A stretch of DNA of 53,832 nt from Bradymonadales bacterium (GCA_947483645.1 CANKLS010000003.1:1-53832); one strand, 5' to 3'. Shown: positions 8,085 through 17,980, numbered from the stretch's first letter. A program made the numbers and translations. The notes: generated by a model not told the origin, from the letters alone.

Positions 8085-9689
8085 TCAGGAGACAACCCAG
8101 ACGAGCGCGGCGAGCGCACCGAGCGCGAGCAGCGCTGCGAGCAGCAGAAGCGGGACGGTCAAACGGGACCGGCTGAGCCGTGGGACGGACGCGATGCCAT
8201 CGGCCGTATCGAGCGAGACGATACGGGAGGTGCGGTCATCGGCGAGGAGTCCGGCGATAGAACGTGGGAGCCAAATGAGCATGAGACCGACAACGGCAGC
8301 AGTCAGCGCGGACCGAAAGCGGGTTCTCCAGAGCTGTTTGTGTGCAGCGACAGCTGCGAGGTCGCGCTCTCGCGAGTCTGTAAGCAGTGGCCGCTGCTCG
8401 AACCGGCGCGGTAGCCAAGCAAGCATCCAGCGGAGTCCTGCGCGCAGGGTCGCATCGTCGGCTGTGGCCAGAAGGTCCCGCGTGGGCGCCCGAAGTTGAT
8501 CGGCGAGTTGGCCTCCAGCAGAGAGCTGCATCGCACCAAAGAGCGCAAGCGCGCCCGCACGCAACTGAGCTGTATCTTCGACCGGGAGCAGCCAGGTCGA
8601 GGCGTGCTGCGGGTGGAGGAGGTAGGGTTGGTTCGATGCTTGGAAGAGGCAGAGTTGCCCCGCCACGCTGCGGGGTAGATTCACCTCGATCTGGCCAACT
8701 CCGTTGGAGAGTTCCGAGACCGTAGTCGCGGTCCAACGACCGCCGCAGAAGAGGTCGCCCTGCCAGGTGGCCTGGTTTCGAAGTTCGGCAGTTGCAATCT
8801 GCAGCGGAGCGGGCAGCGGTGCAGTGGCGGGCAGCCAAAAGGCGACCATCCCGTCACGCAGCAGCGGCAACTGCAACGGGGCGGTGACCTCTGCACCACC
8901 GCAGCGCCATCGCAGCAGGTAGGCGGTCTCGCTGTCGAGGACGACCGATAGCTCGGCGAGGCCGAAGTTTGAGGTAGGGGCAGCCGCGCGAGGAGCGGGA
9001 GCTGCTCCGAGCCGGGTGCCGAGCAGCTCCATCGCTACCGAGCTTCTTGGTAGGCCAGCTGCGTCGGTGAGGCGGACGAGCAGTATCGTCGCCATCAGCT
9101 GTTGGGCCACACCGCCGATGGGGACGATGCTGACCAGGTCTGTGCAGCCGGGTGCCGCCGACCCGACAATGGGGACGGAGGCCTCGTCACGGGGCTGAGT
9201 AGCAGTTCGGATGAGCCGGCCAAGGCCATCCAGCGCCACCGCCGCCATCGCCTCTGGAACGTCGTCTGAGGGCTCGATCACGAAGGGCAGTGGCGGCGCA
9301 TCGAGCATCAGCGCGGACGCTTCCGCCCTACCCTGCAGAGGCCCCACGTGCACAGCCACCGGCAGGTTGAAGACCATGCTCTCCTTCGTGGCGAAACCGG
9401 CCGTCAGCAGGCTGCCGCTGACGACCAGTCGGCCTGTCGCCGGCGCAGCGACACGGCCGCTCTCGAGCGTCCGCACAGCGACGGCAAGCGGTGCTGTGGC
9501 ATCGGGCCAAGGCGCGGCCTCACCAAAGACGACGATGGACTTGAAGACCTTTACGCCAGACATCCGGAGCAGTCCGAGGAAGGCGACACCTCCGACAAGC
9601 GCGAGCAGCACCGAGACAACGACGGCTGCGCGCAGGCGGGTGCGGAGCGGAAAGGCGGCTGCCTCGTCGGCGTCGGGCCGATTGGCCAT
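8085..9689 (-). CDS. Unknown membrane protein with large extracytoplasmic domain
   Basis: I do not recognise this family. From the ATG at 9689 the product has 534 residues: one transmembrane helix near the N-terminus (AAVVVSVLLALVGGVAFLGL), a long extracytoplasmic region rich in beta strands, and two transmembrane helices at the C-terminus (AAVVGLMLIWLP and LTVPLLLLAALLALGALAAL). The 9689 start follows the stop of the M23 gene by 1 nt and has GGGGGA upstream. An in-frame ATG at 9725 would overlap that gene and is less likely. The tight join suggests a function linked to the peptidase-like protein and the cell wall. Confidence 0.7.
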   Translation of the reverse strand: MANRPDADEAAAFPLRTRLRAAVVVSVLLALVGGVAFLGLLRMSGVKVFKSIVVFGEAAPWPDATAPLAVAVRTLESGRVAAPATGRLVVSGSLLTAGFATKESMVFNLPVAVHVGPLQGRAEASALMLDAPPLPFVIEPSDDVPEAMAAVALDGLGRLIRTATQPRDEASVPIVGSAAPGCTDLVSIVPIGGVAQQLMATILLVRLTDAAGLPRSSVAMELLGTRLGAAPAPRAAAPTSNFGLAELSVVLDSETAYLLRWRCGGAEVTAPLQLPLLRDGMVAFWLPATAPLPAPLQIATAELRNQATWQGDLFCGGRWTATTVSELSNGVGQIEVNLPRSVAGQLCLFQASNQPYLLHPQHASTWLLPVEDTAQLRAGALALFGAMQLSAGGQLADQLRAPTRDLLATADDATLRAGLRWMLAWLPRRFEQRPLLTDSRERDLAAVAAHKQLWRTRFRSALTAAVVGLMLIWLPRSIAGLLADDRTSRIVSLDTADGIASVPRLSRSRLTVPLLLLAALLALGALAALVWVVS

Positions 9690-9690
9690 C

Positions 9691-11130
9691 TTAGAAGTCC
9701 CCCGCCTCATCCCATGATGCAGCACCAGGTTGCGTCGGGTCCGAGGGTGCTATCGGCGAAGCTACGGGGGCCGTAACGGCGATCTTGTCGAGCAGGTCTC
9801 GCAGTGCTCCGACGCGCCGTGCATAGGCTGCGAGCTGTCGTCCCTTAAGGGCGGGTCTTCGGATCTCGCGACGCTCAAGGGGGTCGACGAACTTGCCGTC
9901 ATGCTTGAGCCCGAAGTGGAGGTGGGCACCGGTCGACAGACCCGTGTTTCCGACGAAGCCAATGACCTGCCCTTGCTCAACGCGCTGCCCCGCCTTCAGG
10001 CCGCGAGCGAAGCGGGAAAGGTGTGCGTAGCCGGACTCGTACCCGTAACCATGCCTGACGCTGACGAGGTTGCCGTTGCCGCCCTTGGGACCGACGAAGC
10101 CGACGACACCATCTGCGACCGCAAGGACGGGCGTGCCAGTCGGCGCAGCGTAGTCGACGCCGAGGTGAGGTCGGTGGATCTTGAGGACGGGATGGAGCCG
10201 GTTGGGATCGAACTTGCTGGAGATACGTCGATACCTGCAGGGTGCCGCAAGGAAGAGTTTGGAGAGCGACTCGCCCTTTGCATTGAAGTAGTCGGTGCCA
10301 TCCTCCTCGGGGCTTCGGAAGGCGACCCAGGCGCCTCTCGCACCGAGGTACTCGGCCGCGAGAACATCACCGAGCCGGTAGGGCTTGCCGTCGAGAAAGT
10401 GGCGCTCGTAGACCACCCTGAGTGCGTCTCCCACGACGGCCTGCTGGCTGAAGTCGATGTCCCACTGGAACACGCCAGCGAGCGACTGGGCAAGCTGCGC
10501 ATCGAGTCCTGCTGCCTCGACCGATTCCCAGAGAGATCCGATGATCGGAATGGAGACTGCCTGCGCGCGCCGCTCCACGGGTACACGCACATCGACGGCC
10601 GAGAACCTGGCGTCGGCACCGAGCGTCGCCTCGAGATATCGCTCCGGCGAGGTCTGATACTTGAGCGCAACGAGGGTGCCGTCGGGCTGCAGGCTAGCCT
10701 CCCATGTATGCCCGACGCGGGAGCGCCTGAAATCGAACTTGGCGGAGAGAGCGACGAGCGCGCGCTGGGTCGAAGCGGGGGCTGCGCCGCGCTCGGTGAG
10801 CGCAGAAAAGAGCGTCTGCCCCGGCTCAATGGCGCCTGATGGCTGCAGGTCAGTGACGGCGGGTGTCGAGACGGCGGTCAACCCGTCTCCGCGCGCGCCG
10901 TTGAGGGCGAGGCGAATCTTCGGCGCGACAAGGGCAAGCATCGGGGAGCCGGAGGTCACAGGGGCCTCCTCGACCTCGCCGCCGCGGTGAGCCCAGATGC
11001 GGCCGACGCCAAGCCCCAATGCGATGGCAACCGAGATCATAACTGCGAACCAGAGGCTGCTGCGCCGCCGCGGCGCCCGACGAATGCGCCGTCGAAGCAG
11101 CCCACGCGTGAACTGGTCACCCGCCAGCAC
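9691..11130 (-). CDS. M23-family (LytM-type) murein endopeptidase-like protein
   Basis: M23 proteins are zinc endopeptidases that cut peptidoglycan cross-links, or regulators of amidases. The 479-residue product has a basic N-terminus (RRRIRRAPRRR), one membrane anchor (WFAVMISVAIALGLGVG), and an OapA/LysM-like region near residues 95-190 (GQTLFSALTERGA). A full M23 domain follows, with HLGVDYAAPTGTPV (H-x3-D) and GAHLHFGL (HxH), so the zinc ligands look intact. The GTG at 11130 is preferred because AAGAGGTG lies just upstream, giving a 14-bp overlap with recN. An ATG at 11175 lacks a ribosome site. The gene runs straight into the membrane protein gene. Confidence 0.85.
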   Translation of the reverse strand: MLAGDQFTRGLLRRRIRRAPRRRSSLWFAVMISVAIALGLGVGRIWAHRGGEVEEAPVTSGSPMLALVAPKIRLALNGARGDGLTAVSTPAVTDLQPSGAIEPGQTLFSALTERGAAPASTQRALVALSAKFDFRRSRVGHTWEASLQPDGTLVALKYQTSPERYLEATLGADARFSAVDVRVPVERRAQAVSIPIIGSLWESVEAAGLDAQLAQSLAGVFQWDIDFSQQAVVGDALRVVYERHFLDGKPYRLGDVLAAEYLGARGAWVAFRSPEEDGTDYFNAKGESLSKLFLAAPCRYRRISSKFDPNRLHPVLKIHRPHLGVDYAAPTGTPVLAVADGVVGFVGPKGGNGNLVSVRHGYGYESGYAHLSRFARGLKAGQRVEQGQVIGFVGNTGLSTGAHLHFGLKHDGKFVDPLERREIRRPALKGRQLAAYARRVGALRDLLDKIAVTAPVASPIAPSDPTQPGAASWDEAGDF

Positions 11131-12799
11131 GCGCACCTCTTGCCAGCAACTCGCGAGCTGCTGTCCGCGCGGCATCGGACTTCGTGGTTCCGCCGAGCAT
11201 CCGGGCGAGTTCCTCTACCCTGCCCTCCTGATCGAGCGTCTCGATCTGGCTGATAGTGCGACCTTCCACCACCTCCTTTTCGACCCGCAGGTGATGCTGC
11301 CCATAGGCTGCGACCTGGGGCATGTGGGTGATAGCGAAGATCTGTCGGTCGCGCCCAAGCGCGCGCAGCAGGCCGCCGAGCGTCTCGGCGGTGGCGCCGC
11401 CGATACCCACATCCACTTCGTCGAAGAGATAGATGACCGCTGGGTCGCCGCGCAGGAGCACACTCTTGAAGGCCACCATCAAGCGCGAAATCTCGCCGCC
11501 GCTTGCAACCTTTCCGAGCGGCCGCGCCTTGTCGCCCGGGTTGGCGCAGAAGAGGATCTCGACCTCGTCGGCGCCATGTTCTGCGACGACCCCATCGGCG
11601 AGTGCATCCAACCTGAGTTCGACAATGGCGTGGGGCAGCGCAAGCGGGCGGGCGGCGGCCTGGAGCGCAGCAGCGGCGAGCGGCGCGGCAGCGCGGCGTG
11701 CTGCCGCGAGCGTCCGACCAGCCTCGATAAGGGCCTTGGAGGTCTCGCTGACACGGGAGGCGGCGCCAGCGAGGGCAGCCTCGACGCCCATGAGACTGTC
11801 TCGCTCGCTGCGTAGAGAATCGACACGGCCGAGGAGCTCCTCGGGTACGAGCGCATGCTTGCGCGCGAGCTTGCGTATCTGCTCATGCCGCGTCTCAAGC
11901 CGGTCAACATCGTCAACGCCCTCGACGTCGAGGAGATAGCCGCGGAGGTCGTCTGCGACACCGTCGAGTTCGGAGGCGAGCGCGTCAAGCCGCGGGAGAT
12001 AGGCGCCGAGAGACTCGTCGATGGATGCCATCTTTCCGATGAGCTGGCGGCTCTGCCGCAGGAGGTCCGAGGCGGAGGGTTCAGCCTCTGACAGAAGGGT
12101 TGCGGCTCGACCCACACCCTCGCCCAGTTTGGCCGCATGCCGGACCCGAGCAAGCTTCGAGTCGAGCTGTTCGTACTCACCGGCGACGAGCCCCAGCGCT
12201 TCGAGCTCTTCGAGAAGAAAACCCACATACTCGAGTCGCTGCTGGCGCTCGCGGGCGACGCTCTCAATCTGAGCGAGCTCAGCCAGCGCGGCCCGGTGGC
12301 AAGCGTGGGCCCGCGAGACGACCTGCCGCATGGCCTCATGCCCGGCGTAGGCGTCGAGCAGATCGCGCTGCACATCGCGTCTAGCGAGCGCCGTGCCCTC
12401 GTTTTGACCAATCATCTCAACATGTTCACCCACAACCCGCTCGAGCAGCGAGACGGTGACGGCAACATCGTTGATGAAGGCGCGGCTCCTTCCCTCTCTG
12501 CTGACGGAGCGGCGGACGATGAGTTCATCGGCGAAGGGAATCCCGGCGGCGTCGAGCAGGTCGTGCACCCGCTGGCGCAGGGCCGGGGCCACGGCCAGCG
12601 TTGCACTGACCGTGGCCTCGCGGGCGTCAGAGCGCACGAGTTCTGCGCTAGCCCGCGTCCCGCGCAGCAGGTGCATCGCATCAAAGAGGATGGATTTTCC
12701 GGCACCTGTTTCACCCGTCAGCACCGTCAGGCCCGCGCCGAGTGAGAGCGTAACGGCGTCGATGAGAACGAAATTGCGAATCGTCAGTTCTAAAAACAC
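11117..12799 (-). CDS. recN: DNA repair protein RecN
   Basis: RecN is an SMC-like ATPase that holds broken DNA ends during recombinational repair. The 560-residue product has the usual length and order. The opening is FLELTIRNFVLIDAVTL, with Walker A GETGAGKS at about 29-36. Two coiled-coil arms flank a central hinge. The C-terminal lobe has the signature SGGEISRLMVAFKSVL and Walker B VIYLFDEVDVGIGG. I chose the GTG at 12799 because AGGAG lies 7 nt upstream and the N-terminus then fits the family; the ATG at 12856 adds 19 unrelated residues. No LexA box was identified upstream. It precedes the M23 gene with a short overlap. Confidence 0.95.
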   Translation of the reverse strand: MFLELTIRNFVLIDAVTLSLGAGLTVLTGETGAGKSILFDAMHLLRGTRASAELVRSDAREATVSATLAVAPALRQRVHDLLDAAGIPFADELIVRRSVSREGRSRAFINDVAVTVSLLERVVGEHVEMIGQNEGTALARRDVQRDLLDAYAGHEAMRQVVSRAHACHRAALAELAQIESVARERQQRLEYVGFLLEELEALGLVAGEYEQLDSKLARVRHAAKLGEGVGRAATLLSEAEPSASDLLRQSRQLIGKMASIDESLGAYLPRLDALASELDGVADDLRGYLLDVEGVDDVDRLETRHEQIRKLARKHALVPEELLGRVDSLRSERDSLMGVEAALAGAASRVSETSKALIEAGRTLAAARRAAAPLAAAALQAAARPLALPHAIVELRLDALADGVVAEHGADEVEILFCANPGDKARPLGKVASGGEISRLMVAFKSVLLRGDPAVIYLFDEVDVGIGGATAETLGGLLRALGRDRQIFAITHMPQVAAYGQHHLRVEKEVVEGRTISQIETLDQEGRVEELARMLGGTTKSDAARTAARELLARGARAGG

Positions 12800-12909
12800 G
12801 GTGAAACTCCTGAAGTCGAGGGCCGAGGCGAGGAGGCTGGCTCGTTGACTTCCCATGCGGTCACGCTATGCCGCGCGGGTGTATTTTGGCCCAAACGCTA
12901 GGTCTTGTC

Positions 12910-14640
12910 ATGCGCTTTGTCTCCTCCCTCGCACTTATCGGCGTTAGTTCGTTTTTGTTGCTGACAAACGGGTGCAGCAGCTGTTCTTCGGACAAGAACA
13001 AGACTTCAGGCTGGCCCGACGCGCCCGCGACGCCTGCGGCGGTCTCTGCCTCGCTACTTGACCAGATCCCCGCGAGCACCCGTTGGGCCTTGGTTGTTCC
13101 AAGTGCGGCTGCCTTCACGAAGGGCTTTGGCAGCTTGCGCGCACCCATCAGCGCCGCGATTCCTGGCTTTCGTGTGATGGACCAGGACTTCAAGAACACC
13201 ATCGGCGTAGACCTCGGCGATGCCGCTTCGCTGGCGAAGTGGGGCATCCCGGAGACCAGCGGTGTCTCGTTCTCTCAGATGGGCACCGCGAACTTGGCGA
13301 TGCTGTGGGTCACGGATGGCGACAAGTTCACGACCGAGGTGGAGCGGGTGCTCACCCATCAGCCCTACAACTATGTTGCCAACCCGCAGCCGGCGACAGT
13401 CGGCGGGATGACCTTCAAGACCTACACCACCAAGGCGCCCGAGACGCGTCAGGCCTATCTTAACATCGATAAGGGCCTGGTCCGCATCATCGTCTGCCCC
13501 ACGACCAACAGCTGCGAGCCAGCCATGACAGCAGAGCTCGCCGCAACGGCGCGACATGCCGCGGCCGATCCGCTCGTCGCCAAAGTCCTAGAGGAGGCGA
13601 AGGGTGATTCGGTCTTCGGCTGGTACGATGTGAGCGACCGAAAGGACGGCACCCCGCCGCCCGACTTCGGCATGTTTCAGAAGCAGATGGCGCCCATCGT
13701 GAAGTCGGGAGGACTGGTCGGCGCTTCGGTTCGGATGGCCAAGGATGGTCTCGACTTGCGCGTTACGATGGCGCCCAAGGATGTTACGGGAGCCAAGCCG
13801 ATGCTCACCCCTCCAGCCAACGCGGTTGCTCCGGGATTTTCGAAGCTCTTCAAGGATGATGCCTACGCATTCGTTCGGATCACGACGCAGTTCTCAGATC
13901 TCCTCGCGACCATCCGTTCCTCCACCGAGGCGCAGGAGAGGGCCGAACTCGAGAAGGCGATCGCCGATGCAGACGCGGTTCTCGGAGCCAGCATCGAGAA
14001 GGAAGTCATCCCTGCGCTCGGCAGCGCGGGCGTTCTCTTCACGACGCGCGCCAAAATTCTCAGCCTGGGCTCGGCGAAGTCAGCGGCGGATTACGCAAGC
14101 GCACTCGGCGCCGTAGCCGCCTGGCAGGTGAAAGATCGCGCCAAGCTCGAGCCTCTCTTCGACAAGGCGGTGACGCTTCTGGAAGGCAAGGCAACGAAGT
14201 TCTCCGAGAGCGGTGCCACCGTGCTGCAGTTTACCGATTCGCAGATGGACCCAGGCAATATCGTGCTCACCGACTCGCTCCTGCTGCTCGTTCCCGACCG
14301 CGATCGCGCTGCGGTGTTGGCGAACCTTGCCGCCGCCTCGCCGGCAGCCGGCGCGCCCCCCGCAGAGGCGGCCAAACTCCTCGACGAGGCCTCGGCGATT
14401 GGCCTCTACCTCAACATCGGAAAGCTTGCGGCGGGTCCGATTGGCCAGATCTTTGGCGGGCGCCTTCCCCCCGAAGTCCAGACGGGGCTGAGCATGCTCG
14501 ACACGTTCACAGTCCGCACCCGCTACGGCAAGGAGACCTTCGGGGCCGATCTCCATCTGGGCCTGCTTCAGCAGCCACCGGCACCTGAGGCATCGGGGGC
14601 GCCCACGGCGGAGGCTTCGGGCGAGCCCAAAGCGCCCTAG
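12910..14640 (+). CDS. Large lipoprotein of unknown function
   Basis: From the ATG at 12910 the product has 576 residues with a lipoprotein-type signal (hydrophobic 5-19, then TNGC with Cys22, a weak lipobox). A start at 12868 would add 14 residues ahead of the signal and is less likely. The mature protein contains a repeated fold cue, phrases about 150 residues apart such as LDQIPASTRWALVVPS and YAFVRITTQFSDLL. That layout resembles the DUF3352-type proteins of Myxococcota and Cyanobacteria, but this is only a resemblance. The C-terminus is Ala/Pro/Glu-rich. Its stop overlaps the next, convergent gene by 4 bp at CTAG. Confidence 0.75.
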   Translation: MRFVSSLALIGVSSFLLLTNGCSSCSSDKNKTSGWPDAPATPAAVSASLLDQIPASTRWALVVPSAAAFTKGFGSLRAPISAAIPGFRVMDQDFKNTIGVDLGDAASLAKWGIPETSGVSFSQMGTANLAMLWVTDGDKFTTEVERVLTHQPYNYVANPQPATVGGMTFKTYTTKAPETRQAYLNIDKGLVRIIVCPTTNSCEPAMTAELAATARHAAADPLVAKVLEEAKGDSVFGWYDVSDRKDGTPPPDFGMFQKQMAPIVKSGGLVGASVRMAKDGLDLRVTMAPKDVTGAKPMLTPPANAVAPGFSKLFKDDAYAFVRITTQFSDLLATIRSSTEAQERAELEKAIADADAVLGASIEKEVIPALGSAGVLFTTRAKILSLGSAKSAADYASALGAVAAWQVKDRAKLEPLFDKAVTLLEGKATKFSESGATVLQFTDSQMDPGNIVLTDSLLLLVPDRDRAAVLANLAAASPAAGAPPAEAAKLLDEASAIGLYLNIGKLAAGPIGQIFGGRLPPEVQTGLSMLDTFTVRTRYGKETFGADLHLGLLQQPPAPEASGAPTAEASGEPKAP

Positions 14641-15008
14641 TCTTCGGCGATGGCTCCGCGCAGGAGCCGCTCAACGCTCGCCGCTACCCGCGGGTCGTCT
14701 GCGAAGACCTGTTCCGCCTCCGCTAGGCGAGCATCGAGTGCGGGACCTTTGAGACCCGCCGGCATCTGTTGACGAGCCATCGACGAGATGACCTCGGAAA
14801 TGCCGGTGGAGAATGCGATCTCGCCGGTCTTCACCTGCGAGGCAACCCGATCGACGGTTGACTGGAGGGCGGCGCGGAGAGCTGCCTCGGACGAAGCACC
14901 GACACCCGAGGCAGCTCCTGCTGCCTCGGCACCTGTTGCACCACCGACCTCCCCGACACCGTGAAGGCCGGTTGAGGCTCCAGACTGACCTATGGGCTTG
15001 ATCACCAT
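14637..15008 (-). CDS. Small Ala/Gly-rich protein of unknown function
   Basis: The 123-residue product has no signal peptide or membrane segment. Residues 8-40 are low-complexity Gly/Ala/Ser. The rest is predicted helix, including RAALQSTVDRVASQVKTGEI and DARLAEAEQVFADDPRVAAS. The gene is divergent from adenosine deaminase across about 105 bp. Its stop overlaps the stop of the lipoprotein gene in a shared CTAG. The reading frame ends cleanly and uses GC-rich third positions, which supports a real gene. No function can be assigned. Confidence 0.6.
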   Translation of the reverse strand: MVIKPIGQSGASTGLHGVGEVGGATGAEAAGAASGVGASSEAALRAALQSTVDRVASQVKTGEIAFSTGISEVISSMARQQMPAGLKGPALDARLAEAEQVFADDPRVAASVERLLRGAIAED

Positions 15009-15113
15009 GCTCTCCGACTAGCGAAAGTCTGCCGCCGATTCCAGAACAGGTTGAGGTGCAATCCAGCGCCGAAACCTTGCGCCTCTGTCTCCGATGATGC
15101 AGCAGAGGAAGGC

Positions 15114-16157
15114 ATGGCATCGACACCTTTCGACCCGATATTGCGGCTTCCCAAAGCCGACCTTCACCTCCACCTCGACGGGTCACTCCGTGCAGACACG
15201 GTCTTGGAGATTGCCGCCAGTGAGGGCATAGACCTCGCCAGCCGCGACGAAACATCCCTCCGAAAGATCCTCTCGCCACCGCTCGACCCCCCCAGTCTGG
15301 AGAGGTATCTCAAGGCCTTCGATGTGACCTGCGCGGTGATGCAGTCGCGCGGCTCCCTCCGGCGTATTGCGCGCGAACTTGTTGAAGACTGCGCTGCCGA
15401 AAACATCACCTACCTAGAGGCCCGTTTCTGCCCCAGCCTGCTTACGCTGGGCGGGCTCTCCGTCGCAGAGGTTATCGAGGCTGTGGCGGAGGGTCTCGAA
15501 GAGGGCGAGCGAGCGACGGGGACGATGGCGCGCCAGATCATCTGTGCGCTCCGTCACCGAGATCTGCATGAAGGGGTCGAGTTGGCCGAGGCTGCGGTCG
15601 CGCTCCGAAGCCGTGGTGTGGTCGCCTTCGACCTTGCCGGTCCCGAGGCTGGCTTTGCAGCCAGTTGGCACGAAGAGGCCTTCCGCGTCGCCCGCCGTGG
15701 TGGGCTCTGGACGACGGTTCACGCCGGCGAGGCAGACGGGCCCGACTCGATCTACGAGGCGCTCCACACGCTGGGCGCAGACCGGATCGGGCACGGGACG
15801 ACGCTCGTCAACGACCCTGCGCTGATGGCCTGGATGATCGATAGGCAGCTGCCCATCGAGGTCTGCCCGACCAGCAATGTACAGACGGGCGCGGCGCCTT
15901 CGATCGACCGCCACCCCGTGCGCCTCCTGCTTGAGCGCGGGGCAACTGTCGTTGTCTGCACAGACAACCGCCTGGTCTCCGATGTGACGCTCAGCCACGA
16001 ACTTCAGGCCGTCGCGAGCGCGGCGCAGCTGAACCTTGACGAGACCGGCCTGCTGCTCCGGCGCGGCTTCTCCTCTGCCTTCGTATCGCTGGACGAGCGA
16101 CGCCGGCTCCTTGCCGCCTTCGACGCCTCCTTCGCGTCGCTTGGGGCGGGCTGCTAG
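15114..16157 (+). CDS. add: Adenosine deaminase family protein
   Basis: Adenosine deaminase converts adenosine to inosine in purine salvage. The 347-residue protein has the amidohydrolase zinc site: PKADLHLHLDGS near residue 13 (His18, His20), TTVHAGEADGP near 202 with the catalytic Glu, RIGHGTTL, CPTSNVQTG, and VVCTDNRLVSDVTLSHE near 285. In the classic enzyme the last motif reads TDDP; here the second Asp is Asn, as I recall for the actinobacterial-type branch. Activity on adenosine is therefore likely but not certain. The ATG at 15114 has GAGGAAGG upstream and is preferred to 15051. The next gene starts 5 bp downstream. Confidence 0.87.
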   Translation: MASTPFDPILRLPKADLHLHLDGSLRADTVLEIAASEGIDLASRDETSLRKILSPPLDPPSLERYLKAFDVTCAVMQSRGSLRRIARELVEDCAAENITYLEARFCPSLLTLGGLSVAEVIEAVAEGLEEGERATGTMARQIICALRHRDLHEGVELAEAAVALRSRGVVAFDLAGPEAGFAASWHEEAFRVARRGGLWTTVHAGEADGPDSIYEALHTLGADRIGHGTTLVNDPALMAWMIDRQLPIEVCPTSNVQTGAAPSIDRHPVRLLLERGATVVVCTDNRLVSDVTLSHELQAVASAAQLNLDETGLLLRRGFSSAFVSLDERRRLLAAFDASFASLGAGC

Positions 16158-16162
16158 CTCGA

Positions 16163-17980
16163 ATGACGATGGCTGAAAGGCTCCCACCGGATCGGAACCG
16201 ATTGCACCTGCTCGCTGCAGTCTGTGGCATCGCGGCTTGGCTCTTCTATCTTTGGCGTGCCGCCCCGACCACCTACCTGCTCGACAGCTCCGAGCTGGTC
16301 AACGCGACCTGGTCGCTCGGTATCAGCCACCCGCCCGGTCATCCGGCATTTCACCTGCTCTCCTACCTCGCAGGCTTGGTTCCGCTTGGCCCCTACCCGT
16401 GGCGCATCCACCTCTTTGGTGCGACCTGCACCGCTCTGGCAGTATCGCTGCTCCCCCTGATTGCGGATCGCCTTGCATCGGTCGCAACCCGGTTTGCACT
16501 GCTGACGGTGGGCAGCCTCACGCTCCTGGTAGGGGCGTCAACCGCGCTCGTGCTCCAGTCCATCCGCGGTGAGGTCTATAGCCTGCACTTCCTCGTGGCT
16601 GTCGCGACGCTCTGGCTCATGGTCTCGGTCGAACGGCTTGGGCTGCGAGCGCTCACACTCTGTGCACTGGTGCTCGGCGTGGGGCTGCTGAATCACCACT
16701 ACCTCACCTTCTTCCTCTTTCCTGCGGTCCTCGTCTGGCTGCTGCTCGCACGGTTTGGCACACGGCCCCTGCTTGTCGGAGTGGCGGCCTCACTTGGCAT
16801 CGGACTGTCGCTTGTAGGGGGCTACGCCGCGCTGGTCGCCCGTGGCGCCGCACGCCCGCACGGGAGCTGGGCTTGGCCCGAGAGTTTTCAGAACCTCTAC
16901 TGGGTGGTCTCCGCGCAGGCCTTCCAGAAGACGGCGGCGAAGGTGGTGACCGTGGATGTTGCGACAGGACTCACCAAGGTGTCGCTGCTCTTCATGGAGC
17001 AGGTTGGCCCGCTCGGGTTGCTCCTCGGTGCAACCGGACTTGTCGGACTCGCGATCACAAAGCCGCGTCTCGGACTGCCGCTGAGCGTCGTGGTGGTCTT
17101 CAACTTGGCAACACAGTTCATCTTCGACTTCGACCCGTGGAACCCCGATGTGCTCGGCTACTTCATGGTGTCGGTGGCCGCGCTGGGACTCGGCGCAGGC
17201 TGGCTCCTTCAGCGGCTTGCAGAGGGGGCCAAGCAGTCGAACATCGTCCGGCTGACCGCCTATGGCCTGCTGCCACTCACCGCGCTGTTTTGGGGTATCG
17301 CAGAGGCTGAGGACGGGCGAACCCGCGACCTCTCAGGCTACCGCGAAAGTGAGCTGTTCCGCGATGCGTTTCTGCGTAGCGCACCCCCTGACACCCTCTG
17401 GGTCTCTGCCTACTTCGAGACCGCATTTCAGACCTGGTATGCGCAGGGGCCAGAGGACCAGCGCCCGGACCTCGTCCACCTCCACCGCTCCTTCCGCACC
17501 TACCCGCACTACGATGCGATGATTGTGGCAGCAGAGCCCCGACTCGCCCCACTGCTTCAGGCCGACCCGTCCAACGCCTCGCTGTCGACGCCGGCGCTCT
17601 CTGCCTGGGCCGACCGCTCCGCCGTCTTCATGGAGCCAGATGAGCTGGTCTCCAGCGAGGAGCGCCAGCACCTGCGCGCTGGTGAGGGTGGCCTCGTCTG
17701 GCAGTCGGTAGCGCCTACCGCAGCGGAGCGGCAGGGTGCAGCCGTCGTTGCGCTCGAAGCGTGGAAGAGGCGATTCTCGGAGGGCTCCTCGTTCGAACTG
17801 CAGAGTTCGAGAAACCTCATCTGGTGGAGCGTCGGTTATGCCCGATTTTTGCAGCACACGGGCGACTCCAGAGCCGCAGCCGGATTCCTGGCATTGGCAC
17901 TGCGGCAGTCACCGAACGATCCCGATCTGGTCGAATTCATGCGCGCTCTCACGGGCAGGAGCGGCGAGACGGGGAACTAG
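16163..17980 (+). CDS. Multi-spanning membrane protein, DUF2723/GT117 (GT-C glycosyltransferase-like)
   Basis: GT-C proteins transfer sugars from lipid-phosphate donors on the outer face of the membrane. The 605-residue product has about ten hydrophobic helices. Its first loop reads YLLDSSELVNATWSLGISHP and continues PGHPAFH, the region typical of DUF2723, where acidic residues next to the first helix are catalytic in GT-C folds. The last 250 residues are soluble and end in a TPR-like helix pair (DSRAAAGFLALALRQSPNDP). The gene starts 5 bp after the deaminase and converges on the dolichol-phosphate-type transferase, sharing CTAG at the stops. Donor and acceptor are unknown, but the neighbouring polyprenol-phosphate transferase could supply the donor. 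Confidence 0.82.
   Translation: MTMAERLPPDRNRLHLLAAVCGIAAWLFYLWRAAPTTYLLDSSELVNATWSLGISHPPGHPAFHLLSYLAGLVPLGPYPWRIHLFGATCTALAVSLLPLIADRLASVATRFALLTVGSLTLLVGASTALVLQSIRGEVYSLHFLVAVATLWLMVSVERLGLRALTLCALVLGVGLLNHHYLTFFLFPAVLVWLLLARFGTRPLLVGVAASLGIGLSLVGGYAALVARGAARPHGSWAWPESFQNLYWVVSAQAFQKTAAKVVTVDVATGLTKVSLLFMEQVGPLGLLLGATGLVGLAITKPRLGLPLSVVVVFNLATQFIFDFDPWNPDVLGYFMVSVAALGLGAGWLLQRLAEGAKQSNIVRLTAYGLLPLTALFWGIAEAEDGRTRDLSGYRESELFRDAFLRSAPPDTLWVSAYFETAFQTWYAQGPEDQRPDLVHLHRSFRTYPHYDAMIVAAEPRLAPLLQADPSNASLSTPALSAWADRSAVFMEPDELVSSEERQHLRAGEGGLVWQSVAPTAAERQGAAVVALEAWKRRFSEGSSFELQSSRNLIWWSVGYARFLQHTGDSRAAAGFLALALRQSPNDPDLVEFMRALTGRSGETGN

Noticed and set aside
9730..10839. Plus-strand frame opposite the M23 gene
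   Set aside because: The minus strand carries intact H-x3-D and HLH zinc motifs; the plus frame has none.
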